Part shown: piece by piece, positions 40,826 through 46,846 of the stretch
Numbering within the stretch: position 1 is the first letter of the stretch
How the letters are laid out: every line of letters starts with the position of its first letter
Assembly (NCBI RefSeq): GCF_030056815.1
Contig: NZ_JASHKR010000028.1
Location: 1 to 46,846, forward strand
Direction of reading: 5' to 3'
Source: Rhodococcus sp. IEGM 1379
Lineage (GTDB): Bacteria; Actinomycetota; Actinomycetes; Mycobacteriales; Mycobacteriaceae
DNA: 46,846 nucleotides
The notes under the pieces: model-generated
Databases searched by the model: none
What the model was told of the DNA's origin: nothing
Seen by the model: the letters and a program-made list of their open reading frames with translations, nothing else
Position numbers and translations under genes: made by a program

Positions 40826-41608
40826 TCAGTACTTGTAGGACTGGCCGCCATCGATTGGGATGACCGCCGCGTTGATGAATCCGGCATCACCGGAAAGCAG
40901 GAAGGCGACCAGATGGGCGACCTCCCGGGGCTTGCCGAAGCGCTTCATCGGGTTCGGCTCGACGAAGGACTTGCCAACTTCTTCCCAGTTCTCGGGGTCG
41001 ATCTGCTTGAGCGAGCCTTCGACCATCGGAGTCATAATGGCGCCCGGCGCGATGGCGTTGATCTGAATGCCGTACTGGCCGTATTCGATGGCCGAGTTGC
41101 GGGTCAGTCCCACCACGCCGTGCTTGGCTGCCGAGTACCCGGACTGGTTGCCGACGCCGCGGATGCCGCCAACGGAGGCGGTGTTGACGACGGCGCCGCT
41201 GCCTTGCTCGCGCATCACTTTCAGGACGTGCTTGAGCCCATAGAAGACGCCGGTGAGGTTGATGTTGATGACCTTGGCGAACTCGTCCGACCCGAAGTCC
41301 TCGGTAGGGTTTTGCTTGCCTTCGATGCCGGCGTTGTTGAAGAACCCGTCGATCGTCCCGAAGTGCTTGAGGGTCTCGGCGACGTAGTTTTCGACCTCGG
41401 ACTCGTTGGCGACGTTAGCCGTCAGGGAAATGACCTGGGCGTCGGGCGCAACTTCCCGTATTTCCCGCTCGGTCTCCTGCAGCCCGGCTTCGTTCAGGTC
41501 CACGAGGGCCAGCTTGCCCTTTTCCTTGGCGATCTCGACAGCCGCTGCGCGTCCCAGCCCGGAGCCAGCACCGGTGATGATGACTGACTTGCCTTCAAAC
41601 TTCTGCAT
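40826..41608 (-). CDS. Short-chain dehydrogenase, levodione-reductase-like
   Basis: The 260-aa classical SDR has TGAGSGLGR at about residues 12-20 (cofactor loop), LVDLN after beta-2 (Asp, favouring NAD+), NNAG at 91-94, Ser145 in NTASVGG, Tyr158 and Lys162 in YSAAK. It ends in PIDGGQSYKY. The long FFNNAGIEGKQNPTEDF and VGGIRGVGNQSGY segments match, from memory, (6R)-levodione reductase of Leifsonia/Corynebacterium aquaticum, which reduces a cyclohexanedione, so a cyclic ketone or alcohol substrate is likely. It stands alone between an ISL3 remnant and an IS6 copy. Confidence 0.88.
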   Translation of the reverse strand: MQKFEGKSVIITGAGSGLGRAAAVEIAKEKGKLALVDLNEAGLQETEREIREVAPDAQVISLTANVANESEVENYVAETLKHFGTIDGFFNNAGIEGKQNPTEDFGSDEFAKVININLTGVFYGLKHVLKVMREQGSGAVVNTASVGGIRGVGNQSGYSAAKHGVVGLTRNSAIEYGQYGIQINAIAPGAIMTPMVEGSLKQIDPENWEEVGKSFVEPNPMKRFGKPREVAHLVAFLLSGDAGFINAAVIPIDGGQSYKY

Positions 41609-41955
41609 GTTGCGTTTCCTCTCGGTGATACCAGCAGTAATCCCACCGGCAATTGTGCAAACGCATACTTAGCCGATCTATTCCTGCGGTGCCATCGAAT
41701 CCGGACTCCGGCCGCCGGCCGCGGATCAGGACTTGGAAAACGGCTGTTGCAGGGCCTCGTCAACTTAACTGAGCCTTAACTGGGCCGTGAATCAGCGATG
41801 ATCGCCGGATCAGTCGTGGAGACGAGACGCGGGTGGATGCGACGCGGTCGCTGTATACACAGCACCGCTATCGGGCGCAGATAATCACGCACTCCGTGCG
41901 GCTAACCAGTTCACCTCGAACTTGCGCGACGCCGAGGAGTTGATGCCCGCCCACG
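41609..41955. other. Intergenic stretch with the SDR promoter region
   Basis: The promoter of the SDR gene should lie in the first 100 bases. The remainder has no recognisable gene and ends at an IS6 left end. Confidence 0.4.
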
Positions 41956-42793
41956 GGCACTGTCACGTTGTTGAACCCAGCAAGCTGGGAGAATGAGGCG
42001 TGACCACCCCAATGCTGTCGTACAAAGGCCACCGCTACCCGGTCGAGATCATCAACCACTGCGTGTGGTTGTACTTCCGGTTCCCGCTCAGCTTCCGCGA
42101 AGTTGAGGAACTTATGCTCGAACGCGGCGTAGTGGTGAGCTACGAGACGATCCGGCGGTGGTGCGCCAAGTTCGGGCAGGCCTACGCCAACCAGCTGCGC
42201 CGACGACGCCCACAACCCGGTGACAAGTAGTACCTCGATGAGGTCTTCATCAAAATTAACGGCACCCTGCATTACCTGTGGCGGGCGGTCGACCAGCACG
42301 GCAACGTGCTCGACGTACTGGTCCAGTCACGACGAAACGGCAACGCAGCCAAGCGATTCTTCCGTAAGCTGCTCAAGGGCTTGCACTATGTGCCGCGGGT
42401 GATCGTCACCGACAAGCTCGCCAGCTACCAGGTCGCCCACCGCGAGATGCTGGCCTCGGTCGAGCATCGCCAATCCAAGTACTTTCAGCAACCGGGCCGA
42501 GAACTCGCATCAACCCACCAGGCAGCGCGAGCGGGCGATGAAACGGTTCACATCGCCTGGGCACGCGCAACGATTCCTGTCCACCTTCTCGGGCATCTCA
42601 CCGCATTTCCGGCCCAACCGGCATAGACTCTCGGCGCCCGAATGGCGTACCGAGATGGCCGGCCGCTTCGCTGTCTGGCAAGAAGTCACCTCGACCGACG
42701 CCGCCGCCTGCAAGTGAACGGCAGGGCGGTGTCCTGTAAAGACTGTCCCAAACAGGCGTCGCTGCTAGGCTTTTCGACTAACGTGACAGTGCC
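41956..42793. mobile_element. IS6-family element, full length but inactivated (838 bp)
   Basis: Ends are GGCACTGTCACGTTGTTGAA (41956) and CTAACGTGACAGTGCC (to 42793). The length matches the complete copy within 3 bp. The transposase gene inside has a nonsense codon and a +1 frameshift. Flanking octamers CGCCCACG and GTCGAGAT do not match. Confidence 0.88.
42000..42717 (+). pseudogene. IS6-family transposase with nonsense codon and +1 frameshift
   Basis: GTG 42000 opens the gene with HTH FREVEELMLERGVVVSYETIRRW. TAG 42228-42230 replaces a Trp codon just before YLDEVF (first Asp). VIVTDKLASYQ carries the second Asp. At AAG TAC TTT CAG CAA (about 42477) a +1 shift is needed to read FSNRAENSHQPTRQRER with the Glu and an intact C-terminus to TGA 42715-42717. 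Apart from those two lesions the whole 238-residue protein is conserved. Confidence 0.88.
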
Positions 42794-43142
42794 GTCGAGA
42801 TTGTGCAGGATCGTTCGGCCCACTCCAGTGCCACTCCTCAAGAATGACCGCCACTGGTCGGACCGCTCCGCCTCGCCCCGAGATTCCCGATGCACACGAA
42901 AAAGGACGAAATGCCGTCAGGCGGATTCTGCCCTGGAAGGCACCGCCCGCCGCGAAGCTGCCGGCGGCTTCACCGGACGCACACCCTCCTCGGCGCACAG
43001 CAGCACGTGAAACTCCACGACCTGCACGCTCGGCGTGAACACTCCACTGCGGACCTGGCAAAGACGTTCAATCTCGGTAAACCCGGTATCTTCAAGTACT
43101 CGGTGCCCCTTCGCGATGTCAATCCCGCGGCGTGGCACGGCA
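42794..43142. other. Stretch without an intact gene; possible resolvase HTH relic
   Basis: A plus-strand frame around 43000-43100 reads HSTADLAKTFNLGKPGIFKY, loosely like the C-terminal HTH of serine resolvases, but with no catalytic domain and no start. Otherwise nothing recognised. Confidence 0.3.
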
Positions 43143-43745
43143 TCAGTCCAGCGACCGGGAGCCGGTGGTATCGAGCCAGAGCGCCAACAGATCCTGTACA
43201 CGGCGGCCAATCGACTCGGGCTCACCGAGACTGGTCGCCACCTGCACCGCTCCCACGAACGCGGAGCACAAGCTCTCCCCCAGCCCCACCGGCGTGATGG
43301 TGGTGGTGGCCAGGTCCCTGAGAGGAATGGCGTGCTCGACGATGACCGTGACCGCACTCGCCCACGCCCGATACACGCGGGCGTTTTCGTCGACATCGCT
43401 CTCGAAACTCAGCAGCAATCCTGCCCGCACCCGAGGATCGGTTTCCACGTACCACGCCAACTCCCGAAAGACCGCCACAAGCTGACGGTGGGCCGACCTT
43501 CCACCGACGACGTCATCGCTGATAGCGGTAGCGGTGGTAATCGTCTCGACGAGAACCTCACACCACACCCGCACCAGATACTGCGCCACAGCCTTCTTCG
43601 ACGAGAAATGAAAATACATTGCACCCTTGGTAATTCGGGAATCGGTGACGATATCGCTGACCGACGCCGCCGCATACCCGACCGAGGTGAAATGTGCGGC
43701 CGCCTCTCGTACCCGGGGCCGTATCGATAGTGCAGGCGATGTCAT
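43143..43745 (-). CDS. TetR regulator similar to gamma-butyrolactone receptors
   Basis: The 200-aa protein has the N-terminal HTH REAAAHFTSVGYAAASVSDIV with the turn RITKGAMYFHFSSKKAVAQ. The (V/I)TKGAxYFHFxSKxxLA pattern is the hallmark of ScbR/ArpA-type receptors. The helical ligand domain includes YVETDPRVRAGLLLSFE and ends LWLDTTG. If the likeness holds, it would bind a butyrolactone or similar signal and derepress targets. No synthase of the AfsA type is in the window. Start ATG 43745. Confidence 0.85.
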   Translation of the reverse strand: MTSPALSIRPRVREAAAHFTSVGYAAASVSDIVTDSRITKGAMYFHFSSKKAVAQYLVRVWCEVLVETITTATAISDDVVGGRSAHRQLVAVFRELAWYVETDPRVRAGLLLSFESDVDENARVYRAWASAVTVIVEHAIPLRDLATTTITPVGLGESLCSAFVGAVQVATSLGEPESIGRRVQDLLALWLDTTGSRSLD

Positions 43746-43952
43746 GCAGAGCGCTGATGGTCATGAACTACCAATCTGAGGTCGGCTCCCGGCTGCGGAC
43801 CGCTTGAGGTCGTCATCCTCGAAGACCCGTCCACCGGTAAGAGTTGACGTTACAAAAGTTCGAGGAAGCCTCCGGCGGTGCGCAGTACAGGCAGATCCTG
43901 GGCAGGCTCTGATCCTCCTCGTCGGTTGGGCTATCACACGTCGTGTCGATGT

Positions 43953-44189
43953 TCAGGGGAATCCGTACAGCCACCGCAGCTCCCTGAGCGTCTGTACTTC
44001 CTCCTCGGTGAGGGCGTCGGCTTGTGCCCACCCGATAGCTCGGAGCTGATCGTTATGTCGTTGGGCGCGTTCGGGACCTGGAAGGTCGGCATACGTCGGG
44101 GCGTCGTCGCCGTGTGCAGGTGTGAGATCGAATTGAGCGAGGTAGACGGCGAGGGCCGCGGACTGGCGGCGATGATCACCGGGAGTCAT
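43953..44189 (-). CDS. Hypothetical protein (78 aa)
   Basis: From ATG 44189 the protein reads MTPGDHRRQSAALAVYLAQF, then PGPERAQRHNDQLRAIGW and LTEEEVQTLRELRWLYGFP, hydrophilic and helical with a plausible compact fold. The ATG overlaps a TGA of a short upstream frame (ATGA), which suggests it may be the last gene of a small phage- or plasmid-type operon. No family is recognised. Confidence 0.5.
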   Translation of the reverse strand: MTPGDHRRQSAALAVYLAQFDLTPAHGDDAPTYADLPGPERAQRHNDQLRAIGWAQADALTEEEVQTLRELRWLYGFP

Positions 44190-44538
44190 CCGAGCGCTTT
44201 CCGCTTTGTGCTCGCGTCGCTGCTGAACAGTGCCCTCATATGACCGTCACTCTTCCTCGTCGATTCCGCGGCACCTATGTGGCCGCAGGGTACGGCTAGA
44301 TTCCATGTGGCATTCGTAGCCCGAGCGCACCGGGATGGGTGAGAACCTAAAAAAGCTTTCTCCCACCGGCCCATCACGGCCGGCAACAACACACTCACCG
44401 ATTACTGCGTCGGCAATGACGGTCGAAGTCACGGCCCCCGTCGCCGCCGCGCCGTCCTGACCGGATCACCAGCCAGGCTCTGACTTCGGTATCGCGGCCG
44501 ACCGGGTCCGAAACTCCGTCGAGTCGTGGCCGCTCCCT
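44190..44538. other. Stretch with no convincing gene
   Basis: A minus-strand frame ends in a 17-codon run MRALFSSDASTKRKALG that overlaps the start of the 78-aa gene and could act as a coupling leader. No domain is visible elsewhere. Confidence 0.35.
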
Positions 44539-45529
44539 CTCAGAGTGCGTCCGGGAACTTACGATGGCGATGGGTGGTGTGGAAGGTTCCTACATATCAG
44601 GTCAGTGATGTCGATTCGCTGCCCGTACCCAGGAGCCCACCAATGTCGTCATTGCTGATCTCGTTGTGTTCGTCGTGCCCGCCCCATCCGTCGCGCGGGC
44701 ATCGCTGCACGGCGTATTCGTCCTCGTCGCTGACCGACGCGCAGTGGACGATGCTGGAACCGTTGCTACCGCCGCCTGGTAACGCGGCGGGTCGCGGCGC
44801 CGGCCCGAAAAGCATTGCCGCCGAATGATCCTGGATGCCCTCCTGTACCTGGTGCGGGGTGGTATCGCGTGGCGCCAACTGCCCGCAGAGTTCCCGCCTC
44901 CGACCACCGTCTACGACGTGTTCACCCGCTGGGTGCGAGCCGGGGTGTGGCGGCGCATCCATGACCCGCTGCGCGACCGACTGCGGGTGCGGGCCGGACG
45001 AGATCGATGCCCGACCGCGGCGGTCATCGACCCGCAGACCCTGCCCGCAGCCGACACGGTGCCCCGATCCAGCCGCGGATGGGACGGCGGGAAACGGACG
45101 AATGGGCGCAAACGACACATCGCGGTGGATGTGACCGGGCTGCTGCTGGTCGTGGTGGTTACCGCCGCGTCGATCCCCCGGCCGTGATGCCGCGTTCCGG
45201 CTACTGGCGCGTCTGCGTGACGCGTTCTCCACGATCCGGCTGGTATGGGCCGACGGAGGCTACCCCGGTCGTCTGATCGGCTGGGCGAACCAGGTTGTCG
45301 CCCTTCAGATTCAAATCGTCAAACGCATCCCCGGCAGTACCGGATTCCACGTCCGGCCCCGGGTCTGGGTCGTCGAGCGGACCTTCGCCTGGATCAACAA
45401 GCACCGTCGCTGCGTCCGCGACTACGAAACCAGACCCGACCACCACGAAGCCATGGTGCACATCGCCATGATCTGCCTCATGACTCGACGACTTGCACGA
45501 ATCTCATGAGTATCCGGACGCCCTCTCAG
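44539..45529. mobile_element. IS5-family element, broken
   Basis: The ends 44539-44561 and 45507-45529 are imperfect 23-bp inverted repeats (CTCAGAGTGCGTCCGG / CTGAGAGGGCGTCCGG read inward). The enclosed transposase gene is split over three frames. Size (991 bp) and end pattern fit the IS5 family group with two overlapping ORFs. Confidence 0.7.
44643..45509 (+). pseudogene. IS5-family transposase in three frames
   Basis: Frame 1 gives SSSSLTDAQWTMLEPLLPPPG and stops at 44828. Frame 2 starts at the overlapping ATGA (44825) with MILDALLYLVRGGIAWRQLP, TVYDVFTRWVRAGVW, a first-Asp region AAVIDPQTL and GGKRTNGRKRHIAVD, and stops at 45187. Frame 3 supplies LVWADGGYPGRLIGWA with the second Asp and VERTFAWINKHRRCVRDYE with the Glu, to TGA 45507-45509. 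The first overlap could be the programmed -1 shift known in this group, but the break near 45175 is a true mutation. Confidence 0.75.
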
Positions 45530-46129
45530 TCCAGCTTTCGGGAGCAGTCATCCTCGTGAGTGGAGGGCAACGCTCATTTGGGGACCGGTCTCACCGATCC
45601 CCTCCCTTGGTCAGTTCGTCACGTCGTATCCGGGTTCGGCGGATCTCGGCGCACGCTCGACATCGAGGTCGTCGTGATCGCCGCGGCCGGAAGGATTTTC
45701 GCTATCGAGGAGCCGTGAGACGTTCCGTGGGTTCGACTGTGTCGCCGCCGTCAGGCCGCCAACGATCGCGCTGTCATCGACGGACATACCTGGCGGGTGA
45801 ATCGCCCTGTTCGTTGTCTTGCCGACCGGCCGATGTGCGACACCGACGAGGCCGACACCGGGCCACTCGGCAGCCTGGACTCGACGACCTGACCTCCAGC
45901 AGCACCACCCACACACACAGCGAAACGCGAAGACCCCCATTTGTCGTCGGCGACACACCGAAAGACACGCAACCGGAGCCCCGGTCCTCGCTTCGACATT
46001 GGGTGGCCGCGTAAGTGACAAGAACATTCCCCTCACCAACATTCCCCTCACCCCGCACGTACCCCGGGCCACTGACTTCACCGACAGCTCGTACTGCATC
46101 CGCAGTAGAGAAACATACCTCCGAATCCC
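45530..46129. other. Long stretch without a supported gene
   Basis: Several frames are open, but none has a ribosome-binding site or domain. A 15-bp direct repeat AACATTCCCCTCACC occurs twice in a row at 46023-46052. This may be the upstream region of a lost gene. Confidence 0.4.
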
Positions 46130-46360
46130 GTGACCGCCGTAGTCCATGCCGGTAACTCGTCGGCGGCGGCCGGCACGACGAAAAGCCATCAACACACACT
46201 CACCCCGGAAGAGCGTGCGTCCCTGCCGCACACCTACGAGACCGGGCAGTTCACAATCGAAACACTCTGCCGAAAAACAAGTTTGAAGCAATCAGCCCTG
46301 TACACGAACATCGAATCGGCGCGCACCGAACGGGACGCCGACAGTCTCCCGGCACCCTGA
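46130..46360 (+). CDS. Hypothetical protein with possible HTH (76 aa)
   Basis: From GTG 46130 the frame reads HTLTPEERASLPHTYETGQF and TIETLCRKTSLKQSALYTNI. This order (LTPEE..., G-x-x-T-I-x-x-L, S-x-x-x-x-Y) loosely follows the C-terminal DNA-binding domain of serine resolvases. No catalytic part is present and the ribosome-binding site is poor. It is either a small DNA-binding protein or a recombinase relic. Confidence 0.3.
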   Translation: MTAVVHAGNSSAAAGTTKSHQHTLTPEERASLPHTYETGQFTIETLCRKTSLKQSALYTNIESARTERDADSLPAP

Positions 46361-46580
46361 TCTCGCCCCGTCAGCCGATCCGGCACAGTGTCGAGATACA
46401 GCGCAGATCAGCGAAACACACCGCAGCTTCCACTACCACCGGAGAAGCCGACACCAGGCTTCCACCCCGATACGGGCCCATGTCGTGACGGATGTCCATT
46501 ATGTTCTGGTGTGGTAGCCACCCCTCCCGTGTGACTGCTACGCGCCCCCGAGGTGCGGACCCCCGGAAGGACACCCTTTT

Positions 46581-46846
46581 ATGGCCACCATGTACCGGTC
46601 GACGTCGCAGACCCGGCGAAGCCGACTCCTCGCGGGCATCGGCGCCGCCGCGATCGCACTCACCACCCTCGCCGCCGGAGCAGGACCGGCCTCCGCAGAC
46701 ACCGTCACCGCCACAATCCCGGTCGGCACGACTCCGTTCAGCGTGGCGATCACCCCCGACGGAGCCCGCGCCTACATCACCAACTACGACAGCGCCTCGG
46801 TGTCGGTGATCGAGACCGCCACCAACACAGCCACCGGAACCATCCC
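46581..46846 (+). CDS. Exported YVTN beta-propeller protein (3' end outside window)
   Basis: The ATG at 46581, eight bases after GGAAGGA, opens a frame that continues to the last base. A typical signal peptide follows, with basic N region (RSTSQTRRSRLL), hydrophobic core (AGIGAAAIALTTLAAG) and cleavage site near GPASA-DT. The mature part starts VTATIPVGTTPFSVAITPDG, AYITNYDSASVSVIETATN: the first blade of a YVTN-type seven-bladed propeller (P-x-x-(V/I)A-I-T-P-D-G, A-Y-(V/I)-T-N). Such proteins sit on the cell surface and may bind polymers or partners. A second Met (46590) is an alternative start. Confidence 0.88.
   Translation, partial: MATMYRSTSQTRRSRLLAGIGAAAIALTTLAAGAGPASADTVTATIPVGTTPFSVAITPDGARAYITNYDSASVSVIETATNTATGTI

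Noticed and set aside
42890..43297. Plus-strand frame with a resolvase-like HTH
   Set aside because: The HTH resemblance covers 20 residues only, the rest is Arg/Pro-rich and overlaps the TetR gene, and no recombinase domain is present.
45611..46291. 226-codon minus-strand frame before the YVTN gene
   Set aside because: No ribosome-binding site, no domain, and composition (Cys/Arg/Gly-rich) typical of antisense frames in high-GC DNA.

Overview
The window is high-GC actinobacterial DNA, most likely from Rhodococcus or a close relative. This rests on GC content, frequent GTG/TTG starts, many TetR and MarR regulators each beside one catabolic enzyme, an ECF sigma factor with its YciI/DGPF partner, a levodione-reductase-like SDR and a MobA-like aromatic hydroxylase. 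I see no rRNA, tRNA or core housekeeping genes. The density of broken insertion sequences marks this as accessory DNA, either a megaplasmid or a plastic chromosomal arm. The genus is an inference from protein character, not a proven assignment.

Layout. 1-800: end of a pentapeptide-repeat/HYR surface protein. 817-2414: piled-up IS110, IS30 and IS6 remnants, the last bounded by 75-bp perfect inverted repeats. 2720-4903: a duplicated structured leader with a MerR-type gene (first copy decayed), then an Hsp20 gene behind a CIRCE-like operator. 4962-11629: IS6-family copies separating two small modules, TetR + secreted lipase + 45-aa peptide, and TetR + TauD-type dioxygenase. 11638-17605: DUF3024 gene, YciI + ECF sigma, a broken FMN reductase, and a TetX-like FAD monooxygenase whose operator recurs at the downstream tetR promoter. 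17829-20866: a 129-bp MITE-like element, TetR + alpha/beta hydrolase, and a VbhA-like antitoxin beside a wrecked Fic toxin. 21231-24904: ABC exporter plus two-component system. 25457-29426: isochorismatase-like hydrolase and NCS1 permease, then MarR and an MFS transporter, with one 18-bp operator in front of both transcription units. 29735-31734: IS110 remnant and repeats. 31846-34205: MarR + MobA-like hydroxylase. 35313-36593: RES-domain toxin-antitoxin. 36640-45529: IS30, ISL3, IS6 and IS5 remnants around a levodione-reductase-like SDR and a gamma-butyrolactone-receptor-like TetR. 46581-end: start of an exported YVTN beta-propeller protein that runs off the window.

How it works together. 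The live part is a set of small self-contained regulator + enzyme (or transporter) modules, most with a visible palindromic operator between regulator and target. IS6-type ends (GGCACTGTCACG at the outside) recur at the borders of several modules, and none of the copies checked has an 8-bp target duplication. Replicative IS6 transposition, adjacent deletion and recombination between copies would explain this architecture. Several genes are cut exactly at an IS6 end.

Most unusual signals: (1) two copies of a 128/129-bp non-autonomous element using IS6-type ends; (2) three IS6 copies sharing one +1 frameshift at TTT-C just before the catalytic Glu; (3) the duplicated leader with a conserved operator, mini-ORF and terminator upstream of merR-hsp20; (4) an orphan VbhA-like antitoxin lacking the recalled inhibitory Ser and Glu; (5) a RES toxin paired with an atypical antitoxin.
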